From an archaeon (lineage in GTDB: Archaea; Nanobdellota; Nanobdellia; SCGC-AAA011-G17; GW2011-AR17), in assembly GCA_023245975.1 (NCBI GenBank), contig JAHFJF010000009.1, positions 1 to 15,898 of the forward strand: a stretch of DNA of 15,898 bases, read 5' to 3'. A program made the translations under genes and the position numbers. Shown here in pieces: positions 6,873-15,694 of the stretch. The number at the start of each line of letters is the position of its first letter. The stretch's first letter is position 1. Under the pieces are notes generated by a model. The model did not search any database and was not told the origin of the DNA. It saw only the letters and a program-made list of their open reading frames with translations.

Positions 6873-9367
6873 TTTCCTATCTCGCCTAATTTCCTCTGCT
6901 TGGATAATTTCTTTGATGTGACTTTCTTAATCATTGAATCCTCTGTCTCCAAAGTTGTCTGAATTTCTTTTGCCCTGTCTATAACTTCTTTGGGCACGCC
7001 TGCTAATTTTGCTACATGTATGCCGTAGCTTTTATCTGTTCCGCCTGGAACAATCTTCCTCAAGAAAACAATTTCCTCTCCAGTCTCCATCACTGCAATG
7101 TTGCAGTTCCTTACATTCTCGAATTGTAATGCTAATTTATTCATTACATGATAATGCGTTGCAAATAATGTTTTTGCCTTGATTCTGTTATAGATATGCT
7201 CTGCAACCGACCACGCTATTGCAACCCCATCAAAAGTTGAGGTGCCCCTGCCTATTTCGTCCAAGATTATCAAGCTATTAGCTGTTGAATTGTTCAGGAT
7301 ATTTGCAGTCTCAATCATCTCCACCATGAACGTTGACTGCCCACTTGATAGGTCATCATGAGCACCGACTCTTGTAAAAATCCTGTCAACTATCCCTATC
7401 TTCGCTTCGGTAGCAGCCACAAAGCTGCCTGCTTGCGCCATTAGCACATTTAATGCTACCTGCCGCATGAAAGTACTTTTACCGGCCATATTAGGCCCTG
7501 TGATCACTAACATCTCATTGTCTTCTATCTTCACATCATTAGAAACAAAACTTTTTTCCAATTGCTCTATTACAGGGTGCCTTGACTCTATCATTTCTAA
7601 TTTACCAGAATTCTCCATAATAGGCCTGCAGTAATTGTTTGTTAATGCAACATTCGCAAAAGATACAATCACATCCAATGCAGCTATCTGGCTTGATGCT
7701 TGCTGTATTTTTTGGGTAAAAGCAGATAATTTCTTTAGGATATTTACGAAAATATCAAATTCCAACTGCCTTATCTTCTCATCGGCACCCAATATTACTG
7801 ACTCATGCTCTTTCAATTCCTCTGTAACGAACCGTTCTGAATTTGCTGTTGTCTGCTTCCGAATGTAATGCTGCGGGGCCAAATGCAAATTTGCCTTGGT
7901 TATCTCGATATAATATCCGAAAACATTGTTGAATCCTATCTTCAACCCCTTTATACCGGTAGAAGAACGCTCCTTCTCTTCAAGTGCTGCGATGAAGCCG
8001 CGACTGTTCTGCTTTATTGAATGCAACTTTTTTAATTCAGAATCAAATTCTGGCTTTATGATATCGCCTTCCCTAACTGTTGACAATGCATCTTCCCTTA
8101 TCGAGCTCTCTATCAGGTCTATTGCTACAGAAAAATCATCAAATGTATAAATATACCTCAACAGATTAGGTTCCTGGTTCTCAAGTATCCTGGAGATTAC
8201 AGGAAGCATCTCAGTGCGCAAGAGTGATATTTGATTTAACGAATGCTTTAATGCCAACAAATCCTTGGGCATCGCATTGCCATAATCTACCTTGCTTATC
8301 AGCCTTTCAATATCCGATATTCTCTTCAATATTAATTGAATGCTTTCCCTTGCAATAGAATTCTTCTTTATTACGTCTACCGCATTCAACCTCTTGTTTA
8401 TCTCTGAAAGATTCATCAAAGGCTCCAAAAGCCATTTTCTCAATAGCCTTGAGCCCATAGGCGTAAATGTCTTGTCCAAGACAGAGAGCAAAGTCCCAAT
8501 AGCAGAGTTATCACGGACATTTCTTATAATCTCTAGATTTCTTATTGTAGAAGCATCCAATACCATTGAAGCTGAATCCCTGATTACCTTTAATCCAGCA
8601 ATATGCTGCATTTGGGAGAACTGGGTCTCTTGAATATAATTTAGCAGGGCGCCAACTGAACTTACCTGGAGATTCTCATTCTCAAGCCCAAGGCCAGTGA
8701 TAGATATCACATTAAAATGCTGCTGTATCTTCCTAACTGAACTGTCCGAAGAGAAATTCCTGTCTTCATACTTTGTTACAAAAATGCCTAATTTCTGCAA
8801 GCCAGATAATAATTCAGAATCCACAGTCAAGGACAATGGTATTATGCACTCCGTTGGCATGTACTTAGCCAAATCTGAATTAAGCATCTTCCTTTCCCTT
8901 GCAGTAAAACTTAGGAATTCGCCTGTTGATATATCGCACAAGGCCAAAGAATATCTGCTGTCATTAACATTCAATGATGCAATGTAATTGTTTGCCCTAG
9001 AATCAAGCATGGAAGATTCCATTACTGTTCCAGGAGTTATTATCCTGACAACATCTCTTTTTACCAATCCTTTTGCTAATTTAGGATCTTCAACCTGTTC
9101 CACAATTACAATTTTGTAGCCTTTTCTAACTAGCCTTGCTAAATACTGCTCAACGGCATGATAAGGCACACCTGCCAATGGGGCTTTTTTTTCATCCTTG
9201 CCTCTTGAGGTTAACGTTATTTCTAATTCCCTTGAGGCTGTAATTGCATCTTCGTAGAACATCTCATAGAAATCACCCATCCTAAACATAACTAGGCAAT
9301 CGGGATATCTCTGCTTTACTTCCACATACTGCTTCATTGCAGGCGTTAGGTTGTTCAAGTTTTCCAT
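6869..9367 (-). CDS. mutS: DNA mismatch repair protein MutS (MutS1 type)
   Basis: MutS binds mismatches and small loops and signals to MutL. The 832-residue protein has the mismatch-reading motif MGDFYEMFYEDA (30-41), in which F33 and E35 correspond to the Phe-x-Glu that stacks on the mispaired base. This separates MutS1 from MutS2 and other non-mismatch paralogues. Connector, lever and clamp regions follow, then the ABC ATPase: GPNMAGKST (624-632, Walker A), signature region DDLSSGQSTFM (671-681), LIILDEIGRGTS (699-710, Walker B) and ATHYH (736-740). The helix-turn-helix dimer region (YGIHVAKLAGVP, 781-792) is present. The C-terminal tail is short and basic and shows no obvious clamp-binding or tetramerisation segment. 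The ATG at 9367 has a GGTG Shine-Dalgarno 5 nt upstream and a TATA box about 48 nt upstream. It heads the mutS-mutL-unknown operon and is divergent from the RdgB gene. Confidence 0.97.
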   Translation of the reverse strand: MENLNNLTPAMKQYVEVKQRYPDCLVMFRMGDFYEMFYEDAITASRELEITLTSRGKDEKKAPLAGVPYHAVEQYLARLVRKGYKIVIVEQVEDPKLAKGLVKRDVVRIITPGTVMESSMLDSRANNYIASLNVNDSRYSLALCDISTGEFLSFTARERKMLNSDLAKYMPTECIIPLSLTVDSELLSGLQKLGIFVTKYEDRNFSSDSSVRKIQQHFNVISITGLGLENENLQVSSVGALLNYIQETQFSQMQHIAGLKVIRDSASMVLDASTIRNLEIIRNVRDNSAIGTLLSVLDKTFTPMGSRLLRKWLLEPLMNLSEINKRLNAVDVIKKNSIARESIQLILKRISDIERLISKVDYGNAMPKDLLALKHSLNQISLLRTEMLPVISRILENQEPNLLRYIYTFDDFSVAIDLIESSIREDALSTVREGDIIKPEFDSELKKLHSIKQNSRGFIAALEEKERSSTGIKGLKIGFNNVFGYYIEITKANLHLAPQHYIRKQTTANSERFVTEELKEHESVILGADEKIRQLEFDIFVNILKKLSAFTQKIQQASSQIAALDVIVSFANVALTNNYCRPIMENSGKLEMIESRHPVIEQLEKSFVSNDVKIEDNEMLVITGPNMAGKSTFMRQVALNVLMAQAGSFVAATEAKIGIVDRIFTRVGAHDDLSSGQSTFMVEMIETANILNNSTANSLIILDEIGRGTSTFDGVAIAWSVAEHIYNRIKAKTLFATHYHVMNKLALQFENVRNCNIAVMETGEEIVFLRKIVPGGTDKSYGIHVAKLAGVPKEVIDRAKEIQTTLETEDSMIKKVTSKKLSKQRKLGEIGK

Positions 9368-9410
9368 AAAAACACCGTCTTTTGCGATATTGCAGGAAAT
9401 TCAAGCAAGG

Positions 9411-9418
9411 TATATAAA
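9411..9418 (-). promoter_or_regulatory. TATA box for the mutS operon
   Basis: TTTATATA on the minus strand is centred 47.5 nt from the mutS ATG. Transcription would start near 9388 and leave a leader of about 20 nt that holds the GGTG Shine-Dalgarno at 9373-9376. The match to consensus is exact; the start site is predicted, not measured. Confidence 0.55.
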
Positions 9419-9442
9419 ATTTATCCAAAAAAGGCGTAAAAA

Positions 9443-9450
9443 TTATATAA
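9443..9450 (+). promoter_or_regulatory. TATA box for the rdgB-like gene
   Basis: TTATATAA is centred 27.5 nt before the ATG at 9474, fitting a leaderless transcript. It is separated from the mutS TATA box by about 25 nt, so the two divergent promoters lie back to back in a 106-nt gap and could interfere with each other. Confidence 0.6.
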
Positions 9451-9473
9451 AGAGGAAATAACGCCAAAATACC

Positions 9474-10034
9474 ATGCAAGACCTGTTCTTCGTAACAACA
9501 AACAGAAACAAGTTTGAAGAGGCAAGAAAAATATTGGAAAAGCACGGCATTAACCTTCAAATCTCAGAATTAAACATCCAAGAAAAGAAATACCCTACAG
9601 AAAGAGAAGTTTCTATTTCAAAAGCATATGCGGCAACAAAACTGCTGAAGGCACCATTAATAGTAGAAGATACTGGAATCTATTTCGAATCATACAACAA
9701 TTTCCCGGGACCTAACGCACACATAGTCTTTGACGGAATCGGCTATGAAGGCATTTTAAAGCTGTTGGATGGAAAGAATCGGGCGGCCTTTTTCAGCACT
9801 ACAGTTACGTATATCAAGCCTGGAATGAACCCAATAAGCTTCTCTGGAGAATGCAGGGGAAAGATAGTAGAGAAGGTATCTGAAAATATCTCTTTTGCTT
9901 ATGATGCTGTTTTCATGCCGGAAGGAGCTAAAAAAACATTCTCTGAAATGACTAAAGAAGAGAAAGAATCATTCTCACACAGGAAGAAAGCCCTTGACGA
10001 ATTTGCAAAGTGGTTCAAGGAATCAAAACTTTAA
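9474..10034 (+). CDS. rdgB: Non-canonical purine NTP pyrophosphatase (Ham1/RdgB/ITPase family)
   Basis: The enzyme hydrolyses dITP, ITP and XTP to monophosphates and pyrophosphate, which keeps deaminated purines out of DNA and RNA. The 186-residue sequence has the family landmarks in order: FFVTTNRNKFEEA (5-17, the T-x-N-x-x-K phosphate-binding start), VEDTGIYFES (64-73, with D66 the likely catalytic acid), FPGPNA (77-82), FSGECRG (123-129), FAYDAVFMPEG (141-151) and SHRKKAL (168-174). The usual F-G-Y-D-P is F-A-Y-D-A here, a mild variation also seen in archaeal members. Length is normal. It is cytoplasmic, has its own leaderless promoter, is followed after 27 nt by pyrH, and diverges from the mismatch repair operon, so pool cleaning and repair genes sit side by side. 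Confidence 0.93.
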   Translation: MQDLFFVTTNRNKFEEARKILEKHGINLQISELNIQEKKYPTEREVSISKAYAATKLLKAPLIVEDTGIYFESYNNFPGPNAHIVFDGIGYEGILKLLDGKNRAAFFSTTVTYIKPGMNPISFSGECRGKIVEKVSENISFAYDAVFMPEGAKKTFSEMTKEEKESFSHRKKALDEFAKWFKESKL

Positions 10035-10038
10035 TATA
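10030..10038 (+). promoter_or_regulatory. Possible TATA box for pyrH overlapping the rdgB stop
   Basis: TTTAATATA covers the rdgB stop codon and is centred about 28 nt before the pyrH ATG at 10062. The match is weaker than the other boxes, but the spacing equals that of the other leaderless genes here, and no Shine-Dalgarno precedes pyrH. pyrH may alternatively be read from the rdgB transcript. Confidence 0.4.
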
Positions 10039-10061
10039 GAATTTCTGCTTTAGCAAAAGCG

Positions 10062-10730
10062 ATGAAACCGATTGTTATTTCATTAGGTGGCTCAATAATA
10101 GTCCCACATGAAGTAGATTATAAATTCTTGAAAGATTTCAAAAAGGCAATTTTCTCGCTAAAGAGAAGGAAGATTGTAATCTGCACTGGTGGTGGCTTCA
10201 TTGCAAGAGAATATATGGCTGCATTGAAAAAAGAGAAGCTCAATGAGTATACACAAGATTTAATTGGCATAGAAGCTACTAGGCTGAATGCAAAATTACT
10301 AGCTTCTTTCCTGGAAAAATGCAACCAAGAGATACCTGTAACTTTAGAAGGCGTGAAAGAGCTTCTACAAGCCAATGATATCGTTGTTTGCGGCGGCCTT
10401 TCAACAGGGCAGACTTCTGATGGGACTACTGCAACAATCGCTGATTACCTTGATTCTAAAGAAATGATAAACATAACAAATGTTGATGGCTTGTATGACA
10501 AGGATCCAAGAAAATACAGGAATGCAAAGTTCATACCAAAATTAACTCACAAAGAATTCATCGGAATAATGAATCGTGTAAAAAAAGAGCCTGGACAGCA
10601 TTTCGTATTGGATTCGTTAGCAGCCGAAATAGCCCTTAAAGCAGGAATAAAGGTTATTATTCTTAAAGGAACCAAAAACCTGAAAAGTTATATTTCTGGG
10701 AAAAAATTCAAAGGTACTACAATCATCTAA
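10062..10730 (+). CDS. pyrH: Uridylate (UMP) kinase, archaeal type
   Basis: This amino-acid-kinase-fold enzyme makes UDP from UMP and ATP in pyrimidine synthesis. The 222-residue sequence has SLGGSIIVP (7-15, phosphate-binding loop), CTGGGFIAREY (41-51), a GIEATRLNA segment (69-77), GGLSTGQTSDGTTA (111-124, UMP site) and NITNVDGLYDKDP (137-149, ATP site). The close match to the short archaeal UMP kinases (for example Pyrococcus), rather than the longer bacterial PyrH, argues against acetylglutamate or carbamate kinase. The N-terminus begins directly at the first beta strand, which supports this start. It follows the rdgB-like gene by 27 nt on the same strand. Confidence 0.94.
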   Translation: MKPIVISLGGSIIVPHEVDYKFLKDFKKAIFSLKRRKIVICTGGGFIAREYMAALKKEKLNEYTQDLIGIEATRLNAKLLASFLEKCNQEIPVTLEGVKELLQANDIVVCGGLSTGQTSDGTTATIADYLDSKEMINITNVDGLYDKDPRKYRNAKFIPKLTHKEFIGIMNRVKKEPGQHFVLDSLAAEIALKAGIKVIILKGTKNLKSYISGKKFKGTTII

Positions 10731-10731
10731 G

Positions 10732-10749
10732 TATATGCTGCAGTATATA
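10732..10749. other. Near-perfect palindrome after pyrH
   Basis: The 18-nt stretch TATATG-CTGCAG-TATATA is self-complementary apart from one G:T pair. In RNA it could form a 7-bp stem with a UGCA loop directly after the pyrH stop; in DNA it could be a dimeric-protein site just upstream of the lipoprotein promoter. There is no T-run behind it, so an intrinsic terminator is not well supported. Confidence 0.3.
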
Positions 10750-10765
10750 TCTTAAAAGAAAAGGC

Positions 10766-10774
10766 TTTTAAATA
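10766..10774 (+). promoter_or_regulatory. BRE/TATA promoter of the lipoprotein gene
   Basis: TTTTAAATA is preceded by AAAAGGC, a good archaeal BRE plus TATA. The expected start site is near 10796, giving a leader of about 96 nt, which is unlike the leaderless genes in this window. A Shine-Dalgarno (GGGGA, 10881-10885) lies 6 nt before the ATG. Confidence 0.55.
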
Positions 10775-10795
10775 ATAGTGCCATAGTAAAGTAGT

Positions 10796-10870
10796 GCAAA
10801 AAGTTGAGCACAAAAATAACACCAACAACTTTCAAAGCGATTTAAGCAAACCCAGAGATTTTCTTTTTGC
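10796..10870 (+). promoter_or_regulatory. Self-complementary 5' leader of the lipoprotein mRNA
   Basis: GCAAAAAG at 10796-10803 is perfectly complementary to CTTTTTGC at 10863-10870. It would pair the predicted 5' end of the mRNA with the segment 10 nt before the Shine-Dalgarno. A competing 7-bp stem (AAAGTTG at 10800-10806 with CAACTTT at 10826-10832) shares part of the same strand, so two folds are possible. No known riboswitch class is recognised, and the stems are A/U-rich and weak. Confidence 0.3.
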
Positions 10871-10891
10871 CACAAAAAAAGGGGAAGCTTA

Positions 10892-13273
10892 ATGAAATTG
10901 TTGAAAAGCATAACACTTGCGACGGCCTTATGGATGTCTTCTTGTGTTGCACCGCAAATCCCTATAAATCAATCAAGCCAACTACAACTGACTGAAATCA
11001 GGGTCGCTGACGACGAAAGGCCATCTTATTTGAGAACATTGCCGCCTGCTGAAGAAATTTCCGGTATGTCGCCTGTAGAAAGGATTGTTGAACAATATGT
11101 CCAAGAAACATTAGACCTAAGAAATCCAATGCCTAGGATATTCTTCAGCAACGGCTCACCAAAGAGATTGATTACTGTCAATGGAGAGAGCGTGATGGTG
11201 GAGCTTCCATTCTACAGGCATTCAAGCAATAATACCCTAAGAAACATAATTGAGGATTCAACAGACAATGAAGAGACAGTATTCAGAGATTTCAATGTCA
11301 TGCTAACAAGATCTAATGATATAGTAATGGAACATTTCAACAGGATAGACAACAACGCGAATGAAAGGGTAAGAAGGAGAGCTGGCTCAGTATATAATGA
11401 AAATTCAACAATTGAAGGCTTGGATGGCATTACATTAGGGCATGCACTTGGAATGCAACACCATACTAATCGGAATCTTGTTCCCAGAAGATTAATTTTT
11501 ACCCCAATTAGATCCGCTTATGCAACTACGAGGCTGCATGAAAATATCATTAGCTATTCCCCAATAGCAAGACGAACTGATGAAATCAGTGGCAATCCGG
11601 GGATATTAAGCCATGAGCTATGGCACCTTTCACAAAGCCTACCTGATGCAGTTAGCACCAATATTGAACTGCTGGCATACAGCATGAACTTGGACTTAAA
11701 CAGGCATGATTCTATTTGGTTCCTTGCACACCCGTACGGGGATACAGTGAGGGAATTATCAAAAATATACTTTGGACTTGATTCAGAAAATATTCTTGAC
11801 CAGCTAATCAGAAACAGGATGGGTGCAGTAGTAGAACTTGATGAACAAGTGCTAAATGCAAATTATCAGCAAATGACAAGATTATCAGAGAGGTTTGCAG
11901 ATGAGCTACATAATGAAGTAGAGCCTGAATACCGCTCATTCAGCCCTTATTGGGGAATGATCCAGAACTATTACAAGGATGGCGATTTGCAATTACGGCT
12001 CACTATTGCAAAACACAATGAGCCAACATCAATGACTGCTGCCGAAAGAAGAATTTTTATGGTGGCGCATGGAAGGGACATAAATAGAATATTAAGCGAA
12101 GCAAAAACAGACTACAAAATGCCTAGAATAATACAGTTTGGGCCATTCAGAATGATGCAAGGTACGACAATAGATGAATTAATTGAACAGAAATGTGCGG
12201 CTGCCGGATTTTCCGAAGAACAAACCGAGTATGTATTCCATCTTTTCCTGAGAAGGAATTTCTTTAACAGGGATGGCACTTATAATTATGGCAACATATC
12301 ATTAGAGAATTCGTTACATTCAATGGAAGATTTAATCAGCGAATTCAATGAAATTACTGATGAACAATTAAACCGATATTTTCCCAACACGGCAACAGAA
12401 GTAAAAAATCAAATAAACCTTTACAAGTGGTATCTTCAAAGGCTAAAAAATGCCTCGTTGTACCAATCATTCGCAGTAAGGGAAGGCCTAAGCACAAATC
12501 CTAATTTTGTGCCAGTAATATTCGACCCAAGGGTAAACCTGCTTAGGCATTATGGTGTGCTCCCATCCTATACAGAAAATACTTCAAATATGTCATTGAG
12601 ATCACAATCAAGGAAAAGAATCGGCGATGAAACTTATGTAATTCACAGATATGACTTATCGCGTGATGTCGGATATGAAAATGGCATAGACTATATCTCA
12701 GTTTTCAGGATTAATAATGATGGCAGGCGCGAATCAAAGCCATGCCTTTTAATATATGCAGCAAATGGCTCAAGAAGGCCTAATTTTGCATTGTTTGATT
12801 CTGAAAGTGAAGGAAAGGAAGGACATGGCTCATATGACAGAATAAAACAGCTGACAGGAACTCCGTCAATAGATGACCTCTTGATGGAGCTAAATAATAC
12901 TGTACCTACACAACAACAAATCCCGGTACCGCTTATGCCGCAAAGCGGAAGATTCCAGCCACCTGAAGGATACAGGGCGTGGGAACATTATATTCGTGAA
13001 CAAGATTCTGATTCCGACAACAAGATAGATTCTATTGGTATTAATTACAGAAATGGCGACAGGACCGTGCGGGAAATCTATTCTCTGCCAGAAGGATATG
13101 ACGGTGCAATCGTCCTTGAAGACAGGATACTATTGTCACAGAGAGGAGTATTTGATGTTATGGATTTTGAATCCTTAAGAAATCCTTATGCTGTCCAGCT
13201 GTTAGAGAATGGGTCAATGACGACTCTTTTTGAGCCTGATGGAAACGGAAATTATCTCAGAAGATTAAGGTGA
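10892..13273 (+). CDS. Large predicted lipoprotein with zincin (HExxH) motif
   Basis: The 793-residue product starts with a short signal peptide ([18 protein letters not shown]); the M-S-S-C18 lipobox predicts lipid attachment and an extracytoplasmic location. There is no other membrane helix. HELWH (241-245) is a zinc-metallopeptidase motif, and the E in ELLAY (E259, 13 residues after the second His) is a good candidate for the third ligand. Polar, helix-rich sequence follows to about 560. The C-terminal part looks beta-rich and includes DSDSDNKID (705-713), an Asp-ladder resembling a calcium-binding loop. A Gln/Pro-rich linker lies at about 671-685. I cannot place it in a named peptidase family. 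Activity on cell-surface or host proteins is inference. The gene has a leadered promoter and a Shine-Dalgarno, and its last 9 nt overlap the tail of gyrA on the other strand. Scattered internal ATGs are less plausible starts, because the first one gives the signal peptide. Confidence 0.85.
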   Translation: MKLLKSITLATALWMSSCVAPQIPINQSSQLQLTEIRVADDERPSYLRTLPPAEEISGMSPVERIVEQYVQETLDLRNPMPRIFFSNGSPKRLITVNGESVMVELPFYRHSSNNTLRNIIEDSTDNEETVFRDFNVMLTRSNDIVMEHFNRIDNNANERVRRRAGSVYNENSTIEGLDGITLGHALGMQHHTNRNLVPRRLIFTPIRSAYATTRLHENIISYSPIARRTDEISGNPGILSHELWHLSQSLPDAVSTNIELLAYSMNLDLNRHDSIWFLAHPYGDTVRELSKIYFGLDSENILDQLIRNRMGAVVELDEQVLNANYQQMTRLSERFADELHNEVEPEYRSFSPYWGMIQNYYKDGDLQLRLTIAKHNEPTSMTAAERRIFMVAHGRDINRILSEAKTDYKMPRIIQFGPFRMMQGTTIDELIEQKCAAAGFSEEQTEYVFHLFLRRNFFNRDGTYNYGNISLENSLHSMEDLISEFNEITDEQLNRYFPNTATEVKNQINLYKWYLQRLKNASLYQSFAVREGLSTNPNFVPVIFDPRVNLLRHYGVLPSYTENTSNMSLRSQSRKRIGDETYVIHRYDLSRDVGYENGIDYISVFRINNDGRRESKPCLLIYAANGSRRPNFALFDSESEGKEGHGSYDRIKQLTGTPSIDDLLMELNNTVPTQQQIPVPLMPQSGRFQPPEGYRAWEHYIREQDSDSDNKIDSIGINYRNGDRTVREIYSLPEGYDGAIVLEDRILLSQRGVFDVMDFESLRNPYAVQLLENGSMTTLFEPDGNGNYLRRLR

Positions 13274-15691
13274 TTTCTTAACATTTGTTATTACCCTTGC
13301 TATATTCGTTACCATGTCATTCTCTTTTAATTTCATGAGGCGAACACCCTGCGTATTCCTGCCAATCTCTGAAATATCAGCAGCATTGACACGTATGACA
13401 ACGCCTTTCTCTGATATGATAAGGACTTCATCCTTTTCCATGACTGTCTTTATGCCGGCAACCTTGCCATTACGCTCATTTGTCTGTATGTTTATTACGC
13501 CCTTGCTGCCCCTTCTTGTAAGCCTGTAATCTGAAACCTTGGACCTTTTTCCGAAACCTTTTTCTGTGACAGTCAGCAAATCCCCTATTTCCAATGCAAC
13601 TTCCAATCCAATCACGAAATCATCTTTTGAAAGCCTAATGCCCCTTACACCAGATGCATTCCTGCCTATTGGCCTTACATCCTTTTCATCAAACTTGACT
13701 GCCATTCCATTTGCAGTAGCTATTATGAATTTCAAGATTCCAGGAGTAATCCTTACCTGGACAAGCTCATCTCCTTCCTTTAGGTTTATTGCAATTATGC
13801 CGGATTTTCTTGGGTTTGAATAGGCCTCCAATTCAGTCTTCTTTATTATCCCTTTCTTGGTTATCATAATCAAATAATGCTTCTCGTCAAAATGCTTTAT
13901 TGGAATCATGGCGTTTACTGTCTCTCCCTGCGCCAAGCTCAATAAGTTCACAATGGCCTTTCCTTTGGCATACCTTGATGCCTCTGGTATCTGCCATCCT
14001 TTCATCCAGTATACTTTTCCTTGATTAGTGAAGCATAATATTGTAGAATGCGTGCTTGTAGTGAATATGTGCTCAACAGCATCCTCTTCATCCTTTGTCT
14101 CCGCGCCTATTACACCCATACCGCCCCTCTTCTGCTGGCGATATACGTCTACTGAAATCCTCTTGACATAGCCAGAATAAGTTGATGTAACAACTACATC
14201 CTCTTCAGGGATTAAATCTTCTGTCTCTATCTCCTCATAGACATCAATTATCTCCGTCCTTCTTTTATCACCATATTTTTCTTTAAGCTCGGTTATCTCT
14301 TCCTTAATTATGCTGAAAATCCTCTGCTGGGAAGCCAATATTTCATTGTATCCCTTTATCATTCTCAATAAATCAGTATGCTCTGTTATGATTGATTCAT
14401 GCTCCAAGGATGTCAATTTCTGCAATTTCATGTCTAATATTGCCTTTGACTGAATCTCAGAAAGTGAGTAATCCTTCATCAAGAAAGATACTGCCACTTC
14501 AACATTTTTTGAAGCCTTGATTCCCTTGATTATGTTATCTATGTTTGACAATGCAACTTTCAATCCTTCCAAGACATGGGCTCTTTCTTCCGCTTTCCTT
14601 AAGTCATACCTTATCCTTCTGGTAACGACATCTACCCTGTGATCTATATAATGAACTAAAACTTCCCTGAGATTCATTACCTTGGGCTGGTTTTCATGCA
14701 AAGCGAGCATATTTATTCCAAAGGTAGTTTCAAGCTGGGAATTCTTGTAAAGCTGGTTTAAGATTACTTCAGCATTTGCATCTTTCTTTAACTCTATTAC
14801 AACTCTGATTCCTCTCTTGTCAGATTCATCCCTAATGTCAGATATGCCTTCAATAAGCTTGTCATTTACCTTATCGGCAATTGCCTCAATCATTGTGGCT
14901 TTATTTACCTGGTATGGTATTTCTGTTATGATTATGTTTTCATTATTGCCCCTTTTTTCAGTGTTGGTTTTGGCCCTTACCCTCAAATGCCCTTTTCCAG
15001 TAAGATAAGCGGACTTAATCCCGGCAGTGCCTAAAATTATTCCTGCTGTAGGAAAGTCTGGCCCCTTGATAAATTGCATTAATTCCATCGGAGTTGATTC
15101 TGGGTGGTCAATTAGATGCATTGCCGCATCACAGACTTCAACGATGTTATGTGGTGGAATATTTGTTGTCATACCAACTGCTATGCCTGTTGAACCATTG
15201 ACTAACAAGTTCGGTAATTTGGCAGGCAATACTACTGGCTCTTCTTCGCTCCCATCAAAATTTGGGACAAAGTCCACAGTATCCTTTTCTATGCCTTCCA
15301 ACAATTCATCGGCAATTTTTGACATTCTCGCTTCTGTGTACCTATAACTTGCAGCATTATCCCCATCTATCGAACCCCAATTTCCCTGACCATCTATCAA
15401 TGGATATCTCAAAGAGAAATTTTGGGCCATCCTGACCATCGTATCATAGACTGCCATGTCACCATGAGGATGGAACTTAGCCAAAACTTCACCAACAACT
15501 TTAGCACTTTTCTTGAAAGGCTTATTATGCAATAAGCCCATATCTTTCATCGCATAAAGGACTCTCCTATGGACCGGCTTCAATCCGTCCTTTACATCTG
15601 GCAAAGCTCTTCCAACTATGACCGACATAGAATAATCTATGTAAGCATCCTTCAACTGTTTCTCAATTGCCCTAGGTTGTATTGTTTCCAT
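13265..15691 (-). CDS. gyrA: DNA gyrase subunit A
   Basis: GyrA is the DNA-cleaving and wrapping subunit of the A2B2 enzyme that introduces negative supercoils. The 808-residue sequence has [16 protein letters not shown] (28-43), [15 protein letters not shown] (64-78), and the active-site Tyr118 in [11 protein letters not shown] (113-123), preceded by Arg117. The coiled-coil arm spans about 365-480. The C-terminal beta-pinwheel begins near 495 and carries the GyrA box as QKRGGMG (520-526), where the usual basic sixth residue is Met. Blade repeats such as [11 protein letters not shown] (675-685) and [11 protein letters not shown] (776-786) follow. Met79 replaces the Ser that corresponds to E. 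coli Ser83. A GyrA box and the adjacent gyrB identify gyrase rather than topoisomerase IV. The gene follows gyrB by 3 nt and overlaps the lipoprotein gene by 9 nt. Gyrase in archaea is thought to be of bacterial origin. Confidence 0.95.
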   Translation of the reverse strand: METIQPRAIEKQLKDAYIDYSMSVIVGRALPDVKDGLKPVHRRVLYAMKDMGLLHNKPFKKSAKVVGEVLAKFHPHGDMAVYDTMVRMAQNFSLRYPLIDGQGNWGSIDGDNAASYRYTEARMSKIADELLEGIEKDTVDFVPNFDGSEEEPVVLPAKLPNLLVNGSTGIAVGMTTNIPPHNIVEVCDAAMHLIDHPESTPMELMQFIKGPDFPTAGIILGTAGIKSAYLTGKGHLRVRAKTNTEKRGNNENIIITEIPYQVNKATMIEAIADKVNDKLIEGISDIRDESDKRGIRVVIELKKDANAEVILNQLYKNSQLETTFGINMLALHENQPKVMNLREVLVHYIDHRVDVVTRRIRYDLRKAEERAHVLEGLKVALSNIDNIIKGIKASKNVEVAVSFLMKDYSLSEIQSKAILDMKLQKLTSLEHESIITEHTDLLRMIKGYNEILASQQRIFSIIKEEITELKEKYGDKRRTEIIDVYEEIETEDLIPEEDVVVTSTYSGYVKRISVDVYRQQKRGGMGVIGAETKDEEDAVEHIFTTSTHSTILCFTNQGKVYWMKGWQIPEASRYAKGKAIVNLLSLAQGETVNAMIPIKHFDEKHYLIMITKKGIIKKTELEAYSNPRKSGIIAINLKEGDELVQVRITPGILKFIIATANGMAVKFDEKDVRPIGRNASGVRGIRLSKDDFVIGLEVALEIGDLLTVTEKGFGKRSKVSDYRLTRRGSKGVINIQTNERNGKVAGIKTVMEKDEVLIISEKGVVIRVNAADISEIGRNTQGVRLMKLKENDMVTNIARVITNVKKSP

Positions 15692-15694
15692 TTT

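Noticed and set aside
4288..10743. Shared 11-mer CTGCAGCATAT before the DUF357 gene (4288-4298) and, inverted, after pyrH (10733-10743)
   Set aside because: In about 16 kb, dozens of 11-mer coincidences are expected by chance, and there are only two copies.
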